From: Cricetomys ansorgei
Taxonomy: Eukaryota; Chordata; Mammalia; Rodentia; Nesomyidae
Direction of reading: 5' to 3'
Assembly (NCBI GenBank): GCA_026225945.1
Contig: JAMJFZ010001222.1
Span: 1 to 64,000 of the forward strand
DNA length: 64,000 nt
Shown: in pieces, positions 53,786 to 63,655 of the stretch
Layout of the letters: each line of letters opens with the position of its first letter
Numbering within the stretch: position 1 is the first letter of the stretch
Translations under genes and position numbers: made by a program
Notes under the pieces: generated by a model
Told to the model about the DNA's origin: nothing
Database searches by the model: none
What the model saw: the letters and a program-made list of their open reading frames with translations, nothing else

Positions 53786-55023
53786 ACATAAAAAGCAAGA
53801 TGCATGACAATGAATAAACCACAGTACGTTGTTTTGTTTTGTTCTAAGGTCCAAGAAAAACTCTTTCCAAGGAGATATGCACGGCACTGGTAGTCCTGAC
53901 CACTGAGGAGGAGGCAGGACGCAGGCACGGGACACAGGCAAGACATCTCGTTGTAAACCAGCTGTACCATTACTTATTCACAAAACACGAAATAATTTAA
54001 ATAAATTAACAAGCAGTGCATCCTGTGGCCTTTGCCTCCCCAACTCACACAAAGCACGTTTACAGGAAGCCGACTTTCTCTTCCCTGTGGCCTCAGAGTC
54101 TCTCCCAGCCTGCCTCCAGAGCTCATGGGTTCTTGGACAGAAATTCTAGCTTTTCCTCATTCCATCCACCTGTCTCTAACAACTACATTCCTTCAAGCCC
54201 AGATGGTGAGCACGCGTGCACACATATATACATACACAGGTTTATAGTAAAAACAAAGAAAGCACAGGGAACCGAGTTGTAGAAAAAAGAGAACTCAATG
54301 GCCACATGTTGTTCTCCCTGCAGTTCCTGGAATTATGAAGACTGTGGAAAGAGAAAAGCTTCAGGGGACAGACATGGCCTCGTGGGAAGGCCTGGGCTGG
54401 GTGGGCTCATTCTCGTAAATATTCCCCTTCCTAGGCTCCTGTCACCCGGGGTGGGAGGCAGAGTCCAGGCCTAATTGGAATAATTAAGGTCTAGAAGAAA
54501 TGAAATCCCACTCTCACCTCACAGAAGGAGTGGGCAGACCACGAGAGCATGCGCCATGTGCCGCTGGCAGGCAGTGTCCCGTGAACTTCTGTGCAGCCTC
54601 CCACAGAAGGGGAGCCTCTGCCCGCTTTAGTCCCATTTCTCCGTCCCTCCGTGTTCTTGGGACTGAAGGCTTCCGTTCTGGGGTTGGTGCTGGGTGCATT
54701 TAACATGTGTGCTCTTGTTACGCAAACCTCCTTTCTTGGATTTTAATATTCTGTTATGGCTAAAGCAACAGGGACCCTTACGCCGTGAGAGATTAGGAGG
54801 ATTTAAGGTTTTAAGGCTGGAAAGTTGGATAAAATATTTTTATAACCCAAAAGAACAATGGCATGTGGAAGGAAATGTTACATGAACCTGAAACAGGACC
54901 ACATTTCCCATCTTCATAAAGTCCTTTCTAAACCTGCGAGCATGGCTCTTCCGGGATCGCTCTCAGCAATATCTAAAGCAGATGCTGACTTGCATCTTGT
55001 TCAATACAATTTCAAGATGTCAC
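53786..55023. other. Intergenic DNA, no gene recognised
   Basis: Unique-looking, no SINE visible in 53,830-55,020. No coding or RNA feature is supported. Confidence 0.5.
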
Positions 55024-55172
55024 TGAAAGGATTTAAGAAAAACAAAACTCAGGGGTTGACTATAAATTAATCAATGCTAGTGATCAGGAGCTAGAAACAG
55101 CTGCTCCATGATTGGAGCAGTGCAAAAAGAAAAAGTGGGGAGTGAAAGGATTTAAGAAAAACAAAACTCAGG
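55024..55172 (+). repeat. Exact 30-bp direct repeat, 119 bp apart
   Basis: TGAAAGGATTTAAGAAAAAC followed by AAAACTCAGG occurs at 55,024-55,053 and again at 55,143-55,172. Between them lies a small inverted repeat, CTGCTCC-atgatt-GGAGCAG. The copies are identical, so the event is recent or the element is under constraint. Confidence 0.92.
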
Positions 55173-55262
55173 AATTCTTCTGAGTGCAAGTAGTCATGTA
55201 TAGGGGGAACGCCTCCTATTGAGAGATGCTTTCCTAAGCACGGCTATTAACAGCACTCTCTA

Positions 55263-55665
55263 GTCTCCTCCCCACCCACAGGGAAGATGACCATTGAGCT
55301 TAACACCTGTCAACAGGATTCCTTCTTCCCCAGCCTCCTCCCTCCTGCATATCAGCAGGGATTCTTCCTTCCCGGGCTCCATGGGCGCCACCCTGTCTCA
55401 AAGGTGGCTTCCAAGGGCACAGGTTGACCACACCGCCCCTGGATCCCGCGCACGCGAAACTCCCAAGAGCTCGGAGCCAATCAGCTGCATGAGCCCCCAT
55501 CCCCAGACCCCTAACCCCTGAACCGGATAAAAGGGCTGGTGGGGAGGGGATCAGGCCCGCCATGCTCATCTCCTGCGTGGGATAGGCGGGACCCGGACGC
55601 GCGCCGGTAATCAATAAATGCCTCATGTATGTTACAGCAGTCCGTGTCTTGTGGTTCCTTAGAAA
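55263..55665 (+). mobile_element. LTR-like promoter block (solo LTR)
   Basis: A CCAAT box (55,477-55,481), a TATA-like GATAAAAGG (55,526-55,534) and AATAAA (55,613-55,618) occur in that order and spacing, with a GC-rich stretch between, as in U3-R-U5 of a retroviral LTR. The direct repeat at 55,024 may be part of the same U3. No primer-binding site or viral frame follows. A CCAAT/TATA promoter of an unknown gene is the less likely alternative. Confidence 0.6.
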
Positions 55666-55866
55666 CCCGCCCGGCTTGCCCTAACATCACTCCAAGGAAA
55701 ATGCATTTTGTCCTTCTCAGACAAGCCTTCAAATAAGACCAGATGGATTTAATTGTCTCTACTGAAGAACAATGTCTCGGTTAAAGTCATACAGAGCTCT
55801 GATTTTAAAAGCGAAGGTTCTTCTCAATATTCATGTGTACATTTCTTTGCAGGTAAAAGCAATGCA
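55666..55866. other. Spacer, nothing recognised
   Basis: Short stretch between the LTR-like block and a B2. Confidence 0.5.
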
Positions 55867-56048
55867 GAGGCTGGAGAGGAGGTTCAGCAGTTAGAGCCTG
55901 GCTGCTCTTCCAGAGGACCGTCTGTGACTCCAGTCCCAGGGCTCCAGTGCCCTCTTCTGGCGGCTTCCAGGCATGCAAGCGGTGCACAGACAGCATGCAG
56001 ACTAAACACCCATACACATATTTTTTTTTTAATTTAAAAATTTTTTTA
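55867..56048 (+). mobile_element. B2 SINE
   Basis: 'gaggctggagaggaggttca', 'ctgctcttccagaggaccgt' and 'gtgccctcttctggcggctt'; the tail is T-rich rather than A-rich. Confidence 0.85.
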
Positions 56049-56107
56049 AAAGAGTAATACATGTTCAATATAGAACAATTTGGAAACTATACAAAGATAT
56101 AAAACAT

Positions 56108-56232
56108 GGAGGCCAAGTGTGGTGACTCACGCCTTTAATCCCAGCACTCAGGAGGCGGAGGCAGGAGGGTCTCTGTGAGTTTGAGGCCAGCCTGGTCTAC
56201 GGAGTGAGTTCTGGGACAGCCCCTGAGTCAAA
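56108..56232 (+). mobile_element. B1 SINE
   Basis: 'gtgactcacgcctttaatcc', 'gtttgaggccagcctggtct' and 'gagtgagttctgggacagcc', then a purine-rich tail. Confidence 0.95.
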
Positions 56233-56299
56233 AAAAGAAAGAAAGAAAGAAAGGAAGGAAGGAAGGAAGGAAGGAAGGAAGGAAGGAAGGAAAGAAAGG
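56233..56299 (+). repeat. (GAAA)n/(GGAA)n in a B1 tail
   Basis: Pure purine tetranucleotides that start exactly at the SINE tail. Confidence 0.95.
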
Positions 56300-56329
56300 T
56301 CAAAACATACAGAAAGGAAGAGTATTATG

Positions 56330-56408
56330 GGCTGGGGCTGGGGATACAGCTCACAGTAGAACACTTGCTTAGCATGTACAAGGGCCTGAGTTTAGTTCCC
56401 AGTATTAC
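56330..56408 (+). mobile_element. ID SINE
   Basis: 'ggctggggatacagctcaca', 'cacttgcttagcatgtacaa' and 'gagtttagttcccagtatta'. Confidence 0.85.
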
Positions 56409-56461
56409 CCCCCCTATTAGCTATAGCCCACTAACTAGAGGTAATCAATAATGACAATTTT

Positions 56462-56555
56462 CTCTTTAGACAGGATTTTCCTGTGTAGCCCAGCTGGCCT
56501 TACTGTTTTATCCCTCAGCCTCCTGAGTGAGGGATTAATCACACCTGTCCGTTTA
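56462..56555 (-). mobile_element. B1 SINE fragment
   Basis: 'gacaggattttcctgtgtag', 'cccagctggccttactg' and 'cctcagcctcctgagtgagg', reversed and shortened. Confidence 0.65.
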
Positions 56556-56584
56556 GTTTCTAAAATGTATTAACTTTGTTTGTG

Positions 56585-56756
56585 GATGTGGAGGAGGGAG
56601 AGGGACGTGCATAAGTTATGCTGTACGCATGGAGGTCAAAGGACAATTCTCTGCAGTCAGTTCTTCTCGTCCACTAGTTGGGTTCCAGAGATTGAACGAA
56701 AGTCATCAAGCTTGGCAGCAAGTGCCCTTCCCCACTGAGCCAGCTCACTGGCCCCT
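56585..56756 (-). mobile_element. B3/B2-type SINE
   Basis: 'ggaggtcaaaggacaattct', 'gttgggttccagagattgaa' and 'cccactgagccagctcactg' are the reverse of a B3. Confidence 0.8.
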
Positions 56757-56792
56757 GTCTCTGCACATTTTTCAAAATATTCCCTATGGCAG

Positions 56793-56949
56793 GGGCTGGA
56801 GAGAGGGCTCAGCAGCTAAGTGCACTTATTTCACTCATAATTGTCTGTAACTCAAGTCCCAGGAGATCCAACACCTTCTTCTGACTTCCTTGGGCACTAG
56901 GCACGCAAGTGGTGCACAAACCCCATATACATAAGATCAAATAAGAACA
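56793..56949 (+). mobile_element. B2 SINE
   Basis: 'ggggctggagagagggctca', 'cagcagctaagtgcac' and 'caacaccttcttctgacttc'; the tail runs into an (AAAAT)n tract. Confidence 0.9.
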
Positions 56950-57006
56950 TAAAATAAAATAAAATAAAATAAAATAAAATAAAATAAAATAAAATAAAAT
57001 AAAATA
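56950..57006 (+). repeat. (AAAAT)n microsatellite
   Basis: About eleven perfect AAAAT units joining a B2 tail to the head of a B1. Confidence 0.95.
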
Positions 57007-57130
57007 GCACACCTGTAATCCCAGCACTTGGGAAGCAGAGGCAGGTGAATCTCTATGAGTTCAAGGCCAGCTTGGTCCTATATAGTGGGTTCCAGGATAG
57101 TCAGGTCTATAGAGAGACCCTGTGTCTAAG
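57007..57130 (+). mobile_element. B1 SINE
   Basis: 'cacacctgtaatcccagcac', 'gagttcaaggccagcttggt' and 'gagaccctgtgtctaagg', then a purine tail with GAAA units. Confidence 0.92.
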
Positions 57131-57230
57131 GAAAGGAAGAAAGAAAGAAAAATAGAAAAGAAAGAAAGAAAGAAAGATCCGTGTACAAGACCTAGAATTC
57201 AATCCCTAACATTTGAAAATATATATTTAG

Positions 57231-57405
57231 GGGCCAGTGAGATGGCTCAGTGTTAAAGGAGCTTGCAGCCAAGCCTAGTGACCCGAGTTCAATCTCCCCA
57301 GTGACACAGGAAAAGGAGAGAACCAACTCGCCAAAGGTTGTCCTCTGACATCCACGCGTACTCTATGGCACAAGCACAGGATCCCACACAAACAAATAAA
57401 TATGA
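57231..57405 (+). mobile_element. B3-type SINE
   Basis: 'gggccagtgagatggctcag', 'gacccgagttcaatctcccc' and 'gttgtcctctgacatccacg' with an 'acaaataaatatg' tail. Confidence 0.85.
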
Positions 57406-57739
57406 TAAAAGAACACTGCGTGTGTTTCTGGAAGGTTAATGAAATAAAATTATTTTTAGACTAACCTGTGCAGTTGACCAGCCACCCACTCCACACAATC
57501 CGAATTCACCTGACACTCTTATTCCAGCTGGGTCCCCGGTGGCTTTTCACAGCCCCTCATGTCTGTGAGTGGATCCTTGGCTGAGAACAGCATGACCTCC
57601 GGGGGCAGCAATTCCTGGAATCTCCTGGAGCCAGAGAAGATGAGGCAGGACTCTTGGCTTCCCTGTTCCAAGAAGAAATGTTTGTTTTCCTTCCATGCCT
57701 TGTTCTTATCCACTTCCCCATCCAGAGGACTCGAACTGG
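57406..57739. other. Spacer, no gene recognised
   Basis: Unique-looking stretch without a supported feature. Confidence 0.5.
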
Positions 57740-57875
57740 AAGCCGGGCATGAATGCATGCATTGGCAATACCAGCCCTTAAGAGGCTGATGCAGGAGAAC
57801 CGTAAGTTTGATTGGGGCCAGTCTGAGTTACATAGCAAATTCCAAGCCAGCCTGAGCTTCAAAGAGAAAAAGACA
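57740..57875 (+). mobile_element. B1-like SINE, diverged
   Basis: 'gaagccgggcatgaatgcat', 'gcccttaagaggctgatgca' and 'ccaagccagcctgagcttca' fit an old B1. Confidence 0.65.
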
Positions 57876-58048
57876 AACAAGGGAAGTGTGTAAGGCCTTC
57901 AGCACACCTGGCAAGCGCTGAAGTGTTCCACTTGGGTTGGCATCACTTCAGGGAAAGCTCTAGCATGTCTTACTGTACTGTGGCCATTATGCAGTTTTAA
58001 TGTCTGTATGATAATCTTTCCCATTGGATATTTGCTCATGTTATAAAC

Positions 58049-58378
58049 TGCTGCAGAAGTTTGTTTTTAGTTATATATAAAATAACTGTTTCATGTACTG
58101 TTGGGTGAGGGGCTGTCTAGGGCATTTTGTACTGTTTGCAGGTGTTGGATCTCTGTGGGGGATGTTTAATTGCTAATGATCTGCATGTGCTATCAGTAGA
58201 ACACCTGAGGAGTTCTGAAAGAATAAAAACACCTGAGCTGAGATGCTAGGGGTTCCACTATGGAGTCTGACGCTGGCCAGGATGGTGGTTCCCTCTCCTA
58301 AGGTCTGGCAGAGTTTACACCTATGAAATTGCCTCCTTGTCTTCTTTGCTGAACCACCCCATTAGGGGAACAACTACA
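58049..58378 (+). mobile_element. Left LTR of the ERVK-like relic
   Basis: It begins TGCTGCAGAAGTTTGTTTTT, contains 'gctaatgatctgcatgtgct' and AATAAA (58,222-58,227), and ends 'acaactaca'. The same landmarks occur in the right LTR. Confidence 0.8.
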
Positions 58379-58380
58379 AA

Positions 58381-58399
58381 TGGTGCACCAACGTGGGGC
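58381..58399 (+). other. Primer-binding site, lysine tRNA type
   Basis: TGGTGCACCAACGTGGGGC starts two bases after the LTR. It differs from TGGCGCCCAACGTGGGGC by one substitution and one inserted base. That site is typical of class II rodent proviruses. Confidence 0.85.
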
Positions 58400-58874
58400 A
58401 GGACATCACGCCAGCTAATCCAACAGGGAGACAAGGAAGAACAAAGAAAGAAAAAGGAAGAAACTCTAGACCTCACAGAATCTGGTAAAGTATGCTCAGA
58501 GTAGCTCTTAGAGAACAGAAATTATATATTTGCAAAAATAATGAGTAGTCTCCTGAAGGAAGGAAGAGGAAAGAGAGGAAGGAAATAATCCTCTATGAAG
58601 AAAAGGCTGTGAAATTAATAAATAAATGAGGAAAATGGCTCCTAGGTGAGAGCCACAGAATGAAGGTCCTTAGAGATGAAGAATTTAGCTGGGAGCAGGA
58701 AAAAGCAAGGTTCTTACTGCTTTTCCTGGTCATGGAGCCAGTGCTCCCTCCCACCACTGGTGGTAGCATACTGTTTTATGTGGGACTGTCCAAGGGCTAA
58801 TAATGAGTTGAAGCTCTCCTTGAACCCTGAGTCACCCGGGGGTGAGTACTGTAGGAGTTTGGGTGCTCCTCACC
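58400..58874 (+). mobile_element. Leader-like internal part of the ERVK relic
   Basis: A purine-rich untranslated leader with no viral frame. It is the stretch directly behind the primer-binding site. Confidence 0.5.
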
Positions 58875-59290
58875 TTTTAGACCCAGCCTAAACCCAGCTA
58901 AACTTAGATATGAACCTTCACTAAACAAACAGACTTACCTGCCTGCGAGCTGGAACACACACACAGGCAAGGCCACACCCACATAGGATGTCCTAACCAA
59001 TAGGCATTCTTAGGGTCACTAGCTCCTCCCCCGCTTGTGGCCCTGTATATGTAACCTACACCCCAAATTAAAGTTGACACGCCCCCGAAGGCTGTCCCGG
59101 GTGTCTGTGAATTCATCTGACTCACCGGAGGCCTGCCAAAGACACAGCAGGATGCCGTAAACCCACGGCCCACCCCGCCATGCCGTGCGTGTCCCTGCTG
59201 TGTCCCTCAGCTTGGAGCCAGCCCCACGGGTGGCGGCCGCCCACTCCAGGCAGGGTACCTGCAGCTGAGACACATGCGTGGCGGGAGGAT
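58875..59290 (+). mobile_element. Second LTR-like block inside the relic
   Basis: CCAAT (58,997-59,001), a TATA-like TATAT (59,046-59,050) and AATTAAA (59,066-59,072) occur within 80 bp, followed by a CpG-rich stretch. The order fits an LTR of another family that inserted later. Borders were not determined. Confidence 0.5.
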
Positions 59291-59599
59291 TCCACCTGAG
59301 GGACTACAGTTTTACAAACTGAATTTTCTGAAAGCTGCGTTGTATGTGTGTGAAGTTCAAGATCTTCTGTTTGAGGTCTGTGTTTCCTGTTAGCAGTGGT
59401 GAAAAAAAATCACCAAACTGCCATAATGTTTCAACTGGAGATTCTTCCCACCAGCTCAGAATCCCCTGTTGTGGAAGCCAGGGCTTAGAGCAAAAAAGCT
59501 GCTTATTTAAACTGAGCTGTTTTGTTTTTTCCTGCAAACCTGTCTACAAGTGGTAATAACGCCACACCATGAAGGAACACTTACCGCAAAGTGACCAGT

Positions 59600-60425
59600 C
59601 ATTTTTCCAGCATACCAGACTCTATCTTAAAATCTGGACAGTGTTTCCTCAGGGTCAGCACACAGAAACTGTCTTCCAAAACTGGTCAAGGTTTTATCTC
59701 ATGCTGGTAGCCGAACTTGGTACTGTAAGCATTACCCAGGTGGTACTAGTTTTGAAGGCATGACGGGGTCATGGAGAGCGACTGAGTCTTGCCACTGTGA
59801 GAGGCCAGGACAGGCCATTGGTGAAAGTGCAGCCTCATTAGTAGTTGAAGGCCTAGATTGAAGGGATCATGTAAAAAAGTTAAGGCCTGGCACCATAAAG
59901 AATGCCTGAGATGCTATTGCTGAAGGGCAGCCTCAGTAGCAGTTGAAGGCCCGGATGAAGGGGTCATACAGAGAAGTTGAGCTATGGCACCATGAAGAGA
60001 GCCCAGGAGAGGCTATTGGTGAAAGTGAAGCCCAGTTGTGCAAGGAACACCCGCAGTTTTTGCAATGCCAATACCATGGGACAACTACGAAGAGCAGCAG
60101 CAGCAGCAGCAGCAGTGGAGTGGAGCCAACCAGAGCTGGAGGACAAGCTGTGTGTGCTGCAGAGGTCAGAGGCAGAGAAGTGATCCAAGCCCTTTGGAGG
60201 AGTCCAGAAGATCATGAGTGAATTCCAGATAATTGGACATTGATGATGTTGTTCTGCTGTCCAAAGACATTGTGAACAGCTTGATAGATGTTTGGTTTCA
60301 TTTGGTCCTGTGCATTGGCAACCCTTGTGATTGTTCCTCTTGTAAATTGTTTGCTGGTGTAGTGTTAAACTGTGTTGTAGAGATAAAAAGCAATTTTTTG
60401 ATGGGCTTATACAGAAAAGGGGAAT
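59600..60425 (+). mobile_element. Internal retroelement sequence homologous to 6,904-7,440
   Basis: 'gtttcctcagggtcagcaca', 'ggcaccatgaagagagccca', 'ataccatgggacaact', a CAG run and 'gacaagctgtgtgtgctgca' match the other copy in order. The segment ends in a polypurine tract, AGAAAAGGGGAA (60,413-60,424), right before the right LTR. Parts of it (near 59,820 and 59,930) repeat 'gcagcctca[t/g]tag[t/c]agttgaaggcc', so there is a small tandem duplication. Confidence 0.65.
60093..60115 (+). repeat. (CAG)n trinucleotide run
   Basis: Seven to eight AGC/CAG units, against three at the homologous place near 7,302. Confidence 0.95.
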
Positions 60426-60765
60426 TGTTGCAGAAATTTATTTTTAGTTATATAAAAAACTAAAATATAAATTTTATAAATTTATATAAAATAATTGTTT
60501 TATGCACTGTTGGGTGATGGGCTGTCTAGGGTGTTTTGTATTGTTTGTAGGTGTTGGAGTTGTTTCATTGCTAATGATCTGCATGTGCTATCAGTAGAAT
60601 ACCTGAGGAGTTCTGGAAGAATAAAAACACCTGAGCTGAGATGCTCGGGGTTCCACTGTCCAGTTAGGCACTGGCCAGGATGTGGCTCCCTCTGCAGAGG
60701 TCTGGCAGGGTTTGCCTTGTCTTTCTTGGTGAGCTGCCACAGTAGATGTGTATACTACTACCACA
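60426..60765 (+). mobile_element. Right LTR of the ERVK-like relic
   Basis: It begins TGTTGCAGAAATTTATTTTT, shares 'gctaatgatctgcatgtgct' and 'cacctgagctgagatgct' with the left LTR, carries AATAAA at 60,620-60,625 and ends 'ctactaccaca'. Confidence 0.8.
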
Positions 60766-62340
60766 AACACCCTCATTTTAAAAAATCTTCTAAAACACTA
60801 ACTGTGGTGGCTTGTTAGTAGGTTCAGAACCAACCTGGTCTATAGTGAGACATTAGGCGTGGTTAAAAAAAAATCTATAAAACCGGTAACAAAATTTGGC
60901 TTAAAACTAGAAACAAAGGCATTATAGAAAAAAATCTATACATGGGTACTCTTAATTTGCTACAACATACTATATATGTGATTCAATAATTGTTTAGAAT
61001 GTACTGTATATGTAACTTGGATTCAACTCCTGTTTAAAAGTAGATTTAAAAAAAAAAAAACTATTTTAAATAGCAGCCACATGATCAATAGCAGCACCAG
61101 ATCAATGAGAAAAAAAAAAGGAAATAAAAAAGGAAGGTCATGGGTCATGACTGCTCCTAGTTATGGTGGAGAAAGTTTATTGTAGAAAATAGAGAGAGCA
61201 CAGCATTTATGAAGGAGAGCATCGTCAGAGACATCTGGAAGGGTCCAGACTGAGCCACTAAGCCACAGAGCCATGTGAGGAGAGGAGGGAGGGAAGAGGG
61301 GGAAAAGAGGGGAACCAAGAGGCCAAAAAAGGAGAGGTAACCAAACTGGTTGGATTATATAGGGAAGAGCAGCTCAGCCCTCGGGGCTGGAAAGTTCAGG
61401 GGAGGGGTATGCAAGCCAGGGGGACCCTGTAACAGGTAGGGATTGGGGGATTCTGGGAGAAGCTGGCCACCAGGTCCACTTTGATATGTTAAATAGGCAT
61501 CTCAACTGTTTGTTCAGGGTTTGAGACCTAACAGTTTCCAAAACAAAGGAAACAAAACAGAGCAGGTAAGGCGGCTCAACCAGACAAGACGTCTGCTGCC
61601 ATGCCGGAGTTCACTCCCAGGGACCCACACGTGGAGGCTTGCTTACATGAGCACAGGTACGGGTTATTTATGAGAACATGGGCATCTTACCTGTGGCTGC
61701 ACCACTGAAGAAAACGTCTCCCCTCCCCCGAACGACCATCATCTGTCAATAGCTCCTCCCCATACATGATAACGAGCACAATCGTGTGCAAATCTTGTGT
61801 GTTATTCACAGCTGCAGTGAGAGCAACAGCACAGCAGGCATCCCACAGAGCTCCACCCCTTCCCCTGCTTTTGCACTGTTCATTTGTCCCCACCTTGGGC
61901 CTTGGGAGCTGGTCAAATAGCTAGATGTTCCCCTTAAAATACTCAACAGCCATACTGTCTCAGCACTGTGATTCTCTGCAGTAACCACTACCACTGTAAA
62001 AAGAATCTTCTCTGGCCAAAGATGAGAGCTAATCTATGTGTGCAAACATCAATATTTAGAAGGCAGCTTGGAGTACATGTCCCTTTAACAAAACAGTACT
62101 TCTTCGTCTCTAGTAGGACCTATGACCTCCCCAGCTATAGACTTTTGACTAAGTTTACATCTGAACTCCCTCCTGTGAAGGAGACCTCAAATCCAAACAG
62201 AGGGCCATTGGCTACCCTCATAAGAATCATGCCGCTCTTGCACTCATGGACGTATCCTGCCAGTAAGTCAGCATTGTGGCACTGAGGGTCCACGGCTGAA
62301 TAAGACTCCTGATACTACTCCCCCAACAGCCAGCATAGAA
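60766..62340. other. Intergenic DNA, possible old rodent repeats
   Basis: A B2-like remnant may lie at 61,565-61,670 ('ggtaaggcggctcaaccaga'). The part 61,140-61,560 looks like interspersed repeat but could not be named. Short purine tracts lie at 61,275-61,345. No gene is seen. Confidence 0.4.
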
Positions 62341-62437
62341 CCTTCCAGCACTGTGAAGGCTCAGGGAGGGAGCATCCCCAGCCCAGCACCTTCCAGCTCT
62401 GTGAAGGCTCCAGGGAGGGAACATCCCCAGCCCAGCA
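62341..62437 (+). repeat. Two tandem copies of a 48-bp unit
   Basis: CCTTCCAG[C]ACTGTGAAGG begins a unit at 62,341 and again at 62,389 with few differences; each ends 'catccccagcccagca'. It lies at the left edge of a family 1 LTR and seems to duplicate part of it. Confidence 0.85.
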
Positions 62438-62712
62438 CCACCCATTGTAGGTGGTTCCATCCCTGGGCTGATGGTCCTGGGTTCTATAAGAGAGCAGGCT
62501 GAGCAAGCCATGAGGAGCAAGCCAGTAAGCAGCACCCCTCCATGGTCTCTGCATCAGCTCCTGCCTCCAGATTCCTGCTCTCTTTGAGTTTTTCTCCTGG
62601 CTTCCTTCATTAATGAACTACAGTGTGGAAGTGTAATCAAAATAAGCCCTTTCCTCCCAAAGCTGCTTTTGCTATGTTCTTCATTGAAGCAGTAGGAAGC
62701 AAACGAGGACAA
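62433..62712 (+). mobile_element. Rodent LTR, family 1, left-truncated
   Basis: 'gtggttccatccctgggctg', 'ctataagagagcaggctgag', 'catcagctcctgcctccag' and 'ataagccctttcctccca' match 5,680-5,930. Confidence 0.75.
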
Positions 62713-62869
62713 GTGTCTTCAGCAGCCATCTCACAGTTTAGTCCTGGCGACAAGCGCAGTAGAAAGAGTCTATAATGTTTCGGAGGCCTTAAGGGCTTCC
62801 CTGATGAACAGCTCACAGAGAGGTAGCCCACACCCGACACTAAGAATTTTGTCTTTTTAAGAAAGATTG
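62713..62869. other. Spacer, nothing recognised
   Basis: Short stretch. Confidence 0.5.
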
Positions 62870-63077
62870 TATTTATTTTTAACCTATGTATATGTTTGCG
62901 TGTCTGTGTATAGGTATGTGCCCTTGAGTAAGGTGCCGGAAGAGGTCAAAAGAACTTGTTGGATCCCCTGGAGCTAGAGTTACAGGTGGTTGTGAGCTAC
63001 CTGACATGGTGTTAGGAACCAAACTCAGGTCTTGTGCACTGAACACTCTTAACTGCTGAGTCATCTCTTTGGCCCCA
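62870..63077 (-). mobile_element. B2 SINE
   Basis: 'ggatcccctggagctagagt', 'ggttgtgagctacctgacat', 'gaacactcttaactgctgag' and 'tcatctctttggcccc' are the reverse of B2. Confidence 0.92.
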
Positions 63078-63296
63078 GGAAATTTTGATTTAATAACCTA
63101 TGGCTTCTGGGAGCAATTTTATCCACCCATGCAGGGTACCTCTGTTCAAGCTCTTTTTTTTTTTGTGTGTGTGTGTGTACCAAGAATCAAGTTTCCTTAT
63201 GGCTTTTTCATACACCCTTAGCTTGAATTGACCCTTCCATCTACCTAGTTCCCATCCCCACTTAACTCTTTTTACCTCCAGTATTCCCCTCGTGGG
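63078..63296. other. Spacer with a short T run and (GT)n
   Basis: A T10 run and about seven GT units at 63,155-63,178; no gene is seen. Confidence 0.5.
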
Positions 63297-63655
63297 TGTT
63301 TGAAGGAGAATGCCCCCTCTTAGGCTCCTATGTTTGAATACCAGGTACTTAGATAGAGGAACTTTTTTGGAAGGATTAGGAGGTGTGGCCTTGCTAAAGG
63401 AGATATGTCCCTGGGAACTTTAAGGTTTCAAAAACCCAGCCTAGAGCTAGTCTCTTCTCTCCCTCCCCTTCCGCCTGCTGCCTGTGGTTCAGGATGTAAA
63501 GTATCAGCTCCATCACCAGGCCTGTCTGCTCCCCACCATGATGATAATGGACTGACACTGTGAAACTGTAAGCAAGCCTGCAGTCAAATACTTTCTTTTA
63601 TGAGGTCCCTCGGTCTCGGAGTCTCTTCACAGCAACAGAACAGTGACTAAGGACA
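63297..63655 (+). mobile_element. Rodent LTR, family 2 (ERVL/MaLR-like)
   Basis: It begins TGTTTGAAGGAGAATGCCCC, includes 'gattaggaggtgtggccttg', 'caccatgatgataatggact' and 'ctcttcacagcaacagaaca', and ends 'gtgactaaggaca'. TG...CA ends are kept. Confidence 0.72.

Larger units (their letters stand above)
58049..60765 (+). mobile_element. Broken class II (ERVK-like) endogenous retrovirus relic
   Basis: Two related LTRs (58,049-58,378 and 60,426-60,765) enclose about 2 kb. A lysine-type primer-binding site lies just inside the left LTR and a polypurine tract just before the right one, so polarity and class are clear. No gag, protease, pol or env frame of useful length remains. The inside is a patchwork: a purine-rich leader, a second LTR-like block (58,875-59,290) and sequence homologous to 6,904-7,440. 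No clean target-site duplication was found. The relic is old, as the two LTRs differ by many changes. Confidence 0.75.
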
